From: JAEZBP01 sp963832725
Lineage (GTDB): Bacteria > Myxococcota_A > Polyangia > Polyangiales > Sandaracinaceae
NCBI GenBank assembly: GCA_963832725.1
Contig: CAWHVG010000002.1
Location: 496,001 to 560,000, forward strand
Direction: 5' to 3'
DNA length: 64,000 nt
Numbering within the stretch: position 1 is the first letter of the stretch; each line of letters begins with the position of its first letter. The notes below the pieces were generated by a model. The model searched no databases. It was given only the letters and a program-made list of their open reading frames with translations, and was not told the origin of the DNA. Position numbers and translations under genes: made by a program. Positions 9,314 to 17,157 of this stretch are shown in pieces.

Positions 9314-10028
9314 GTGGAATCGTGCAGCTCCGAGGATGTCGCGCTCGAGGTGGAGGGCCTGCGCGTTCGCTTCGGCAAGGTCACCGTGCTCGAGGACCTG
9401 CGCTTCGTGCTGCCCCGTGGCGCCACGCTGGCCATCATCGGCCCGAACGGCGCCGGAAAGAGCGTGCTCTTCCGCGCGCTGATCGGCGCGCTCCCTCACG
9501 AAGGCCGCATCCGCTGGGCGCCCGGGACGCGCTTCGGCTACGTGCCGCAGAAGCTCGATCTCGAGCGCGATTCTGCCGCTCTCGGGGCTCGACCTGCTCC
9601 ACGCCCGCGCCGGTCTGTCCCACGTGTCGCCGGCCGACCTGGAACGGGCCTGCAACAGGGTCGGGCTCGACCGGGAGGTGGCCGCGCGTCCCATCGGGGC
9701 GCTCTCCGGCGGCCAGTTCCACCTCCTGCTCTTCGCGTTCGCGCTCGTCGGCGATCCGACCGTGCTCCTCCTCGACGAGCCCACCGCCGGCGTCGACCAG
9801 CCCGGCCAGGCGCGCTTGCACGAGCTGGTGCGGCGCATCCGCCGCGAGTGCGCCGCCACCGTGCTCCTGATCTCGCACGAGCTGAGCGTGGTCAGCGGCC
9901 TGGCGACCCACGTCCTCTGCCTGAGCCGCGAGAAGGCCTGGTTCGGTCCGCCCGGTGAGGTGATCACGCCAGAGGTTCTGGAGGCGCTCTTCGGCGCGTC
10001 GGTGCGCTTGCATGTCCATGACGGTTGA
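9314..10028 (+). CDS. metal (Zn/Mn-type) ABC transporter ATP-binding protein, frameshifted
   Basis: The first part has VEGLRVRFGKVTVLEDL and the Walker A GPNGAGKS, then YVPQKLDLERD. The second part, in another frame, has PIGALSGGQFHLLLFAFAL (signature), DPTVLLLDEPTAGVD (Walker B) and SHELSVV (H-loop), ending in typical ZnuC/MntA-like VLCLSREKAWFGPPGEV. The break is at 9569-9573, where GATTCTGCCG replaces an expected GATCTGCCG (DLPLSGLDLLHARAGL in frame). It overlaps the permease start by 17 bases, so the two are co-translated. GTG 9314 is a plausible start; longer ones are possible. No solute-binding protein gene is adjacent. Confidence 0.85.
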
Positions 10029-10776
10029 GCAGGCCGTTCTGCTGGTCGCCATGTCGGCGGCGGCGGGTGTGATGGGCTGCTTCGTGATCATGCGGCGCAT
10101 GGTCTTGGCCGCGGACGCCCTCTCCCACGTGGCGCTGCCCGGCATCGGCATCGCGCTCTTGGTGCAGGTCCATCCGCTCGTGGGCGCGCTGGCGGCGCTG
10201 GCGGTCGGCACGCTGCTCATCTGGGGCATCGAGGGCCGCGCGCGCCTGGCCACCGAGGCGGTGATCGGCGTCGTCTTCTCGTCCGCGCTGGCGCTCGGCG
10301 CGCTCCTGACCTCGGGCGACGAGCTGGTGCACGCGCTGCTCGGCGGCGCCACGCGGCTGGCCGGGTGGGAGCTCGTGGGAGCGCTCGCGGCGGCGGGCGG
10401 CGTGATCGCGTTCTCCGTGCTGCGAAGGCGAGAGCTCCTGGTGGCGCTCGTCTCGCGCGACATCGCCACCTCGATGGGGATCTCGGTGCGGCGCCTCGAT
10501 CTCGAGCTGATGCTCGCGTTCGCCACCACGGTGGCGCTCGGCCTGCGCTACCTCGGCGTCCTCTTGATGGGCTCGCTGGTCATCATCCCGGCTGCGACGG
10601 CGAAGCGACTGGCGACCAGCCTCCGATCGATGATCGCCATCGCCGTCGGGATCGCCCTCTGCTCCACCCTCCTCGGGGCGTGGATCGGCCCGCTGATCGG
10701 ACGCGAGACCGGCCCGCCGATCGTGCTGGTGGCGGCGGGCTTCTTCGCCCTCTCGCTCCTGCGAAGGCCGAGCTGA
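10012..10776 (+). CDS. metal ABC transporter permease, ABC-3 (ZnuB/MntB) family
   Basis: This intact 254-residue polytopic membrane protein has the ABC-3 family pattern: VMGCFVIMRRMVLAADALSHVALPGIGIALL near the N-terminus, the coupling-region SRDIATSMGISVRRLDLELMLAFATTVALGLRYLGVLLMGSLVIIPAATA, and a final hydrophobic helix. It is the membrane channel for zinc, manganese or iron and pairs with the ATPase whose 3' end it overlaps. No periplasmic binding protein or Zur-like regulator is nearby, so the metal cannot be assigned. Confidence 0.88.
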   Translation: MSMTVEQAVLLVAMSAAAGVMGCFVIMRRMVLAADALSHVALPGIGIALLVQVHPLVGALAALAVGTLLIWGIEGRARLATEAVIGVVFSSALALGALLTSGDELVHALLGGATRLAGWELVGALAAAGGVIAFSVLRRRELLVALVSRDIATSMGISVRRLDLELMLAFATTVALGLRYLGVLLMGSLVIIPAATAKRLATSLRSMIAIAVGIALCSTLLGAWIGPLIGRETGPPIVLVAAGFFALSLLRRPS

Positions 10777-10815
10777 CCTCGGTCGATGACGACGGCGCCC
10801 TGGCCTCGCCGGGCG

Positions 10816-10830
10816 CTGCAAGCGTTGCAG
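10816..10830. repeat. solitary copy of the CTGCAA-n3-TTGCAG palindrome
   Basis: CTGCAAGCGTTGCAG followed by TCGCGC is the same core and right flank as units of the 16-copy array at 14716-15344. Here it is single, in the 490-bp gap between the metal permease and the large Cys-rich lipoprotein, 30 bp before an IS91-like transposase remnant. Apart from that remnant and the short repeat at 11227, I see nothing else in this gap. Confidence 0.6.
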
Positions 10831-10861
10831 TCGCGCCCTCCGCCAGTCGGCATCCCTCGCC

Positions 10862-11010
10862 GTGGCTCTCGAGCGGATGTTCGCGGTCGACATCGAGACC
10901 TGCCCGGTGCCCGGATGCGGCGAGCGCATGCGCCTGGTCCAGATCGCCACCGAGCCCCATGACATCGCGCGCGTCATCGCGGAGATCGGCGGGGACGACG
11001 CGGCGCGTGC
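10862..11010 (+). pseudogene. C-terminal remnant of an IS91/ISCR-type (Y2) transposase
   Basis: About 50 codons read LERMFAVDIETCPVPGCGERMRLVQIATEPHDIARVIAEIGG. This matches the C-terminal zinc-binding tail of IS91-family transposases (pattern VF.ID...CP.CGGRMRLV..I.DP..A..IL). Nothing upstream encodes the catalytic HUH or Tyr region, so only the tail survives, and sequence after ~11010 no longer resembles the family. Confidence is moderate because the match is short. Confidence 0.55.
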
Positions 11011-11226
11011 ACGGCCGCGACGACCTGCGTCTTCGCCACCAGGGCAGCTTCGGCTGACTCGAGAGGCGCGACCTCGGTGCACGGATCCGTGCGCCTCCCT
11101 CTGCTGGGGATGAGTCCGGCCCGTCGGTCTCTCCAGAATGCACTTCGCCACCCGCCGACCGACCCGCTCGCGGCTCGCAAAGAGGTGCGTGCCGGCTCGC
11201 GTTGACCGGCCGCCTCCGTACGGTTT

Positions 11227-11266
11227 TCCGGCGATGGGAAGTCCGATCCGGCGATGGGAGGTCCTA
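11227..11266. repeat. two 20-bp direct repeats at a gene 3' end
   Basis: TCCGGCGATGGGAAGTCCGA is followed at once by TCCGGCGATGGGAGGTCCTA. On the minus strand the stop codon of the large lipoprotein gene (TAG, 11264-11266) is the first three bases of the unit, so the repeat begins at the stop and runs downstream. Confidence 0.7.
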
Positions 11267-14200
11267 TCCGCCCGACGAAGCTCGCCGGCGCCGGCGCGAG
11301 CCAGCGCGCGATGCAAGACGCACCCACGCCAGAAGCAGCAGCGCCCACAACGGTTCTGGCGAGGTCGCCCGAAGCCCCGGAACGGAGCACCCGCACCCCG
11401 TCTCGACGGACGGCCCGGTGCCCCCGTCCCACGGCCGAGCTGCGTCCGGCTCCGGCACGACGCTGCCGTCGTTCACGTCCGCGTCCTCGTATGTCGCAGC
11501 ATCTGTCAGCCATCCACCGTCGACGCGGATCGTGCCAGCGTCTCGGCATGCCGCGCGCACCGAATGCGAGCAGGTGCCACCCGGCCCGGGGCAGGCGTCG
11601 TCGGTGCAGTCGTCCCCGTCGTCGCAGTCCCCGTCGGCATTGCAGCACTCCGCGATCGCAACGTGGGAGCAGGTGCCGCCGGGCTCGGCGCAGCCGTCGG
11701 TGGTGCACGCGTTCCCGTCGTCGCAGGGGTCGTGCGTGCCTGCCGTGCACACGCCGGCGACGCACTGATCCGCGCCGTCGCACGCGAGACCGTCGTCACA
11801 CGCGCTCCCGTCGGGCGCGGCGGTATCCGCCGGACAGAAGCCGTTGAGCCCGTCGCAGGACTCGGATGCGTCACACGCATCGAGGGCGTCCCGGCACGGC
11901 GTGCCCGGGCCCAGCACCACGTCGAGCGGGCAGCCTCCCGTGACTTCGTCGCACACTTCTGCGATGTCGCATGCACCTACGGCCAGGCGACAGATCGTGC
12001 CGCTCGCAGCCTTCGCATCGGGCGGGCACGACGCCGAGCTGCCGGTGCACGCCTCGGCGGGATTGCAGGGCCCGGTGGTGGAACGGCAAACAGCTCCGAC
12101 CGGCCGCATCGTATCCGCGGGGCAGGCGGGCCCCACGCCATCGCACAGCTCGTCCACGTCGCAGATGCCTGCGGACGGCCGGCAGCGCGTCCCGGCATCG
12201 ACGAGACGGTCGGCGGGGCACGCGTACGACACACCGTCGCAAACCTCTGCCATGTCGCACGCGCCGGCAGCCGCTCTGCACACGGTATCTGTCGGCACTC
12301 GGGCGTCGGTCGGACAGAGCGGATCGTCACCGCTGCACGCCTCGGCCTGGTCGCACGGACCGAGCGCGGCGCGGCACTCCGTTCCGGCCGGCGCGAACGC
12401 GTCCGTTGGACAGCTCGTGCTCGACGGCGAGCAGTACTCCGGGACGTCACACACCGGATCGATGCTGGCGCGACACAGCGTCGTGGCGGCGATCGCGGCG
12501 GTGAGCGGCCGACACAGGCCGTCAGCGGCGCCCGTGCGGGCCGCCGTGCAAGCCTGACAAGACGTGCTGCTCGAGCCGCCGCACGCGGACTCGCAGCAGA
12601 CCCCTTCGACGCAGTGCGCCGACTCGCACTCGAAATCGCCCACGCACGCTGCCCCGAGCGAGAGGGCGGTGCCCAGGCGATACACACGAGCCCCATCGAC
12701 GATCGTGTCATCGTAGATGGATACCGATGAGCTCTCGGGCAAGCTCGCGAAGAGCGACCATCCCGCGGATCCGCGTTGGTACACACGCCCGTCACCCGCC
12801 GCCCACGGACCGTAGGTCGCTACCTCGTCGAGGTTGGTGGCCGCGAACGAGGCCGCCTCGGCGTACCCGCTGCCATCGTTCTCGAAGATCGAGATCGACT
12901 GAGCGAGGTGCATCGACCAATCCCCTGGCGCGGCGCCGATCAGCGCCTGGGAACCGATATCGACCTGGTAGCCAAACCAGCCGTTCACGATGGCGCCACC
13001 GTTGCGGAGCTTGGCTTCTGCGGACCAGATCGTGCCCGCGCGAGAGAACACGTAGACCGCGCCCTGATCGACGCCGACAGGACCATCCTCCATCATCGCG
13101 CCGACCGCGACGGTATCGGCCCAGATCGAGACCTTGCGGCCGAAGGCCGGCCGGTCGGACGAATCGGCGCTCGGTACGAGACGAGCCTCTTGCGTCCACA
13201 CACTGCCGGTCCGCGTGAACACATACGCCGACCCGACGCTCGCGTACGCGTCGGGGCCGCCGTAGGGACCCGCGACCAGGGTGTCGCCGTAGATCGCCAC
13301 GCCGCAGCCGAAGAAGCTCTCGGCGCCCGCTGTAGTCGGCTGGATCACAGCCTCCTGAGTCCACGCACCGCCGGACCCTCGGAACACGCGCACGCTGCCC
13401 GCATCGACTCCGCGAGCCGTATCGTCTTTCATCGCGCCCACGACGATGGTGTCGCCCCAGACGTCCACGTCCCAGCCAAACCAGTCATCCACCCCCGGGT
13501 CCGGCGCCGTCAACGTGGCGGCATAGCTCCAGGTCGAGCCCGAGCGCTCGAAGACGAACGCGGCCCCCGAACCCGATGGCCCGGCCGAGTCGGCGAGATA
13601 CGCGCCAACGACCGCCGTGTCTTGGTAGAGCGCGACGTCGAGTCCGAAATAGCCCCCTCCATAGCCCGGGATCGGGGGAGGCGTCAGCGTTCCTTCGAGC
13701 AAGTACGCGAGCGGATCCACGTGGACAGGAAACGTCGCGCTCCTGATGTCGACGCGGAGTGCGTAGCCATCGCGATCCGGCTCGAAGCGAACGGGCAGGG
13801 ACCTGCCCGCGGCGTCGACAGCGAAGGCATGATTGACGCGATACTGCGCGACCCCGCCGGCGTCGATCAGATCGACACCCTCGGTCCCCTCGACACGCGC
13901 TCGGAGCCCCGCACTCGGAACGCTCACGAATCGGACCGAAGTGCACGCCCCTGGCCGTTCTTGGAGATTGAACCCTTGCTCGAGCCCGGCCGGCCCGTTC
14001 TCGAACCACTCGACGAGATCGTCGCGTTCGACGGTGGCTCTGCCACCGCTCGTCCGCACGATGCCCGGAGACACGGCGCGCTCGGCCCCGGCGCATCCCC
14101 ACGCGCTGACCCCCAAGCGCATTCCCGCCGACGAGCCTTGGGAGGGTTGCAGGTGCGCGCCCGAGGGATCGATCTCGATTGTCGCACCGAGTCGCGGATT

Positions 14201-14411
14201 GTACGCCCGAACGCTCGGCTCCTGGTGGAATTGGTAGGCTGCCCCTGCTTGGGTCTGGAGCACGCGAAGCAGCGCATGTCCGAGCGTCGACCCTCCGCGT
14301 CTCGGCGAATGTGTTGGCGAGATTCGATGGCTCCTCCCGTGACGTTTCCGGAGTCCCGCACGCGATCGCGAAAAACACCGAGACGATGCCGACGAAGCGT
14401 TGGCTGGCCAT
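11264..14411 (-). CDS. large lipoprotein: FG-GAP-like propeller plus Cys-rich repeats, frameshifted near N-terminus
   Basis: ATG 14411 begins MASQRFVGIVSVFFAIACG, a lipoprotein signal with lipobox IAC. After ~35 residues (EEPSNLANTFAETRR) the frame breaks near 14305 in GACGCGGAGGGTCGAC, and the long frame continues with STLGHALLRVLQTQAG. Next come seven FG-GAP-like blades (GWDVDVWGDTIVVGAM, GCGVAIYGDTLVAGPY, GYQVDIGSQALIGAAP) and about ten Cys-rich units of the AGACDMAEVCDGVSYACPAD kind, also seen in disintegrin-like bacterial proteins. An Asp/Gly-rich linker and a MYXO-CTERM-like tail (GCGCSVPG, helix, SRRRRR) close it. It is a predicted outer-surface protein of unknown ligand. Confidence 0.8.
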
Positions 14412-14715
14412 GCCAGGCCATGCTCGCATGGGTCACGGCGCCGTGCGAGGTCTGACCGCGGGCGAAACGCGACCACTACCAACGCCCGTCGGCGACCAGT
14501 CGGCCGATGAAGGCTCGAGATGGAGCGGCGCCGACCCGGAGCCAAGGACGGGCTGGTCGACTCCTCTCGGCCGGGCGTCCTACCGGCGATGCTCGTCGGT
14601 CGTCGCACCCTCCCGGTCTCGGTGCCGCCCGTGCCCAGCCGAACGGAACGAAGCGGATGGCCGCGCGCGCGCGTCGCTCAGCCGTTGCCCACCCGACCAA
14701 GCCGCTTCGAAGCCG

Positions 14716-15344
14716 CTGCAATCGTTGCAGTCGCGCTCGAGGCGGCCTCGCCGTCGCTGCAAGCGTTGCAGTCGCGCTCGAGGCGGCCTCGACGGCGCTG
14801 CAAGCATTGCAGCGGGTCACGAGGCGGCCTCGTCGGCGCTGCAATCGTTGCAGCCGCGCTCGAGGCGGCCTTGACGGCGCTGCAATCGTTGCAGCGGGTC
14901 ACGAGGCGGCCTCGTCGTCGCTGCAATCGTTGCAGCCGCGCTCGAGGGCGGCCTGGTCGGTGCTGCAATCGTTGCTGCCGCGCTCGAGGCGGCCTGGTCG
15001 GTGCTGCAATCGCTGCAGCGGGTCACGAGGCGTCCTCGGCGGCGCTGCAATCGTTGTAGTCGGGCTCGAGGCGGCCTCGTCGTCGCTGCAATCGTTGCAG
15101 CCGCGCTCGAGGCGGCCTTGACGGCGCTGCAATCGTTGCAGCGGGTCACGAGGCGGCCTCGTCGTCGCTGCAATCGTTGCAGCGGTCACGAGGCGGCCTG
15201 GTCGTCGCTGCAATCGTTGCAGCGGGTCACGAGGCGGCCTGGTCGTCGCTGCAATCGTTGCAGCGGGCACGAGGCGGCCTGGTCGGCGCTGCAATCGTTG
15301 CAGTCGCGCGCGAGGCGTCCTCGTCGGCGCTGCAATCGTTGCAG
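14716..15344. repeat. 16-unit, 41-bp tandem array with palindromic core CTGCAATCGTTGCAG
   Basis: Cores (CTGCAA-TCG-TTGCAG, with few variants) start at 14716, 14757, 14798, 14839, 14880, 14921, 14963, 15004, 15045, 15086, 15127, 15168, 15208, 15249, 15289 and 15330. The period is 41 bp, occasionally 40 or 42. Between cores are two alternating linker types, one with CGCGCTCGAGGCGGCC and one with CGGGTCACGAGGCGGCC. Because 41 is not a multiple of 3, the array is open in several frames, but those ORFs are repeat artefacts. It lies between the lipoprotein start at 14411 and the end of the lipoprotein gene at 15566; flanks 14412-14715 and 15345-15565 show nothing recognisable. Confidence 0.9.
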
Positions 15345-15565
15345 CCGCTTCCGAGCCGGCGGCTCCGGGAACGTCGGTTGGCGGACGACACGCAACGCGG
15401 CGTGCGTGCGCTCGACGAGCTTCACTTCGCGTTCCAGGGGGTCTCGAATGGGCACCGTGAGCGCATGCCCCGCAGCTCCCCGACCGACTCCCCACGCACC
15501 ACGGCTATCATCTCGCAGGTGCCCCTTACAAGTGGCCGCTCCCTGCGCGGGCCGAGCCGACGCTC

Positions 15566-16423
15566 TCAGCGATCGATGGTCCAGGGGCAGCCGCCCTCGC
15601 CCTGGAAGTGGCCGGTGGTCGAGAGCTGGGCGCGCGCGAAGTCCCACGCCGTCATGATGGACAGCGGCGCTCCCGCGAGCATGTAGTGCTCGGGCGGGAA
15701 CACGCTGGCCGCGTCGGTCGACATCATCTCCTCGGGCGTGACGTCGCCGTTGCCGTCCACGTCGCAGTCGACGAGCCACTGCGCGCGCCGCTCGATCAGC
15801 TCGGCGCCCGAGGGGAAGCCGTTGAAGAAGAGGTGATCGCCGTGGAGGGTGATGGCGACGGTGGCGCCGGTCGGCGTGACGGTGACGCCCGGCAGCCCGT
15901 CTTGGGTCTCGCAGTTGCTGAACGTGACGTCGAGCTTGGTGGGCACGTGGAAGGTCACCGTCTCGCCCGCGTCGTTGGTCAGCGTGCCTTCGATGAGGAA
16001 GGTCCACCCGTTCGCCATCATCCGATCGAAATCGTCCTGGCTCGTGGTCGCATCACGCGTCGCTCCCTGGCCGAAGTGCACGTCGTACCCGAACTGATCG
16101 AAGCGGACCGCTTCGACGGCAGAGAATGTCGAGAACGTGACGCCCGTCTGGGGAAGATCGCGAAGGTTTACGACGTGGTATGTCGGATCCTCTTCCGTTA
16201 GTCCTGTCGCACTATCCCGCATCTTTACGTCGCCGATAGCGACGACGTACTTGGTGTAGCGCACGCTCCAGCCGTCCACGATGGTGTCCAGGCTGGAGCC
16301 GGAGTCGAGCCCGTTGAGGATCGTGTCTTCGGGCTGCAGAAGAACGGTCACGTCGCCGGTCGGACCGGCGCACGCGGCGAGAAGGAAGGGTAGGAACAGC
16401 AATCTCGATCGTAGGAAAGTCAT
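15566..16423 (-). CDS. lipoprotein of unknown function, third gene of TonB-receptor operon
   Basis: ATG 16423 has AGGAG 4 nt upstream and opens MTFLRSRLLFLPFLLAACAGP, a clear lipoprotein signal (lipobox LAAC). The mature ~265 residues contain SVRYTKYVVAIGDVKMRDS, a beta-rich middle, a single EF-hand-like loop (DCDVDGNGDVTPEEM) and a GEGGCPW end. I recognise no family. It lies 17 bp after the preceding lipoprotein gene on the same strand, and with the TonB receptor upstream it is probably a substrate-capture or accessory surface protein of that uptake system. The longer frame to 16588 is Arg-rich noise. Confidence 0.75.
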   Translation of the reverse strand: MTFLRSRLLFLPFLLAACAGPTGDVTVLLQPEDTILNGLDSGSSLDTIVDGWSVRYTKYVVAIGDVKMRDSATGLTEEDPTYHVVNLRDLPQTGVTFSTFSAVEAVRFDQFGYDVHFGQGATRDATTSQDDFDRMMANGWTFLIEGTLTNDAGETVTFHVPTKLDVTFSNCETQDGLPGVTVTPTGATVAITLHGDHLFFNGFPSGAELIERRAQWLVDCDVDGNGDVTPEEMMSTDAASVFPPEHYMLAGAPLSIMTAWDFARAQLSTTGHFQGEGGCPWTIDR

Positions 16424-16440
16424 CGCTCCTCGGTGGGTGC

Positions 16441-17157
16441 TCACGGTTGGGACCACTGGAACGTCACCGGCTGCGTCGTCAGCGCGATCGCGATGGCGTT
16501 GTAGGGGGTGTCGCCGGGCCCGATGACGACGACCCCGTCTCCGTCGGTGTCGAGGGCGGCTACGGCGTCGTAGTCGACGCCCCGCCACCAGGCGGCCGGG
16601 TCGAACTGCACGGTGAGGGCCTCGGTGCCGGTGATGTCGTGGGTGCCGGTCGGGACGGCGATGACGGCCGTCTGCCCGGCACGCGGGGGGTCCACGTCGA
16701 TGTCGAGGTGGATCTCCAGCGCCTCCGACCCATTGGTGGCGCGGACCACGAAACGCGCGGAGTGCCCTCCGGGAGCGCCGTCGTTCGCCTGCGGGACGGT
16801 GGCGGTCAAGAGCCAGCTCCGGCCGTAGTCGAAGATGGCCGAGCGCACGGTGCCGGTGACGGCGTTCGCGTCACCGAGCATCTGGAGGCTCGGATCGAGC
16901 GCGTTCACGGTCGTGGTGCCGAGCCACTCCGCCTCGGCTTGATCGCATACGCCCACGTCCCCGAAGGGCGTCGCGCACATCCAGATGGGGCCGAAGCCGA
17001 TGTTCGCCTGTTCAAGCGTGACGCTCCACCCACTCTTCTCGAACGAGGTCTGCCCGGTTCCCGCCGCGTGGACGGGGAAGGAGACCACCTCCTGGCCGGT
17101 GTTTCCGCAGCCAAGAAGAGAGACGGCGAGCAGCGCGAGGGTGCGCGAGAGCTTCAC
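16441..17157 (-). CDS. lipoprotein of unknown function, second gene of TonB-receptor operon
   Basis: GTG 17157 overlaps the stop of the TonB receptor (GTGA), a sign of translational coupling. The product (238 residues) starts VKLSRTLALLAVSLLGCGN, with lipobox LLGC. Visible features are GWSVTLEQANIGFGPIWMCATPFGDVGVCDQAEAEW, a segment GTVRSAIFDYGRSWLLTATV, and a C-terminal ALDTDGDGVVVIGPGDTPY loop that may bind Ca2+. Two Cys in the first third could be metal ligands. No named family is recognised. The frame is fused by read-through to a shadow of the receptor's end; only this part is the gene. Confidence 0.75.
   Translation of the reverse strand: MKLSRTLALLAVSLLGCGNTGQEVVSFPVHAAGTGQTSFEKSGWSVTLEQANIGFGPIWMCATPFGDVGVCDQAEAEWLGTTTVNALDPSLQMLGDANAVTGTVRSAIFDYGRSWLLTATVPQANDGAPGGHSARFVVRATNGSEALEIHLDIDVDPPRAGQTAVIAVPTGTHDITGTEALTVQFDPAAWWRGVDYDAVAALDTDGDGVVVIGPGDTPYNAIAIALTTQPVTFQWSQP

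Noticed and set aside
14716..15344. CRISPR array
   Set aside because: Regular palindromic repeats suggest it, but the 26-bp intervals are themselves repeats of two conserved types rather than unique spacers, and no cas gene is present.
14507..15686. Several long ORFs with repeating LQSLQ, VTRRPRRR or AAIVAAALEAA text
   Set aside because: They are translations of the 41-bp array in rotating frames, with no conserved domain.
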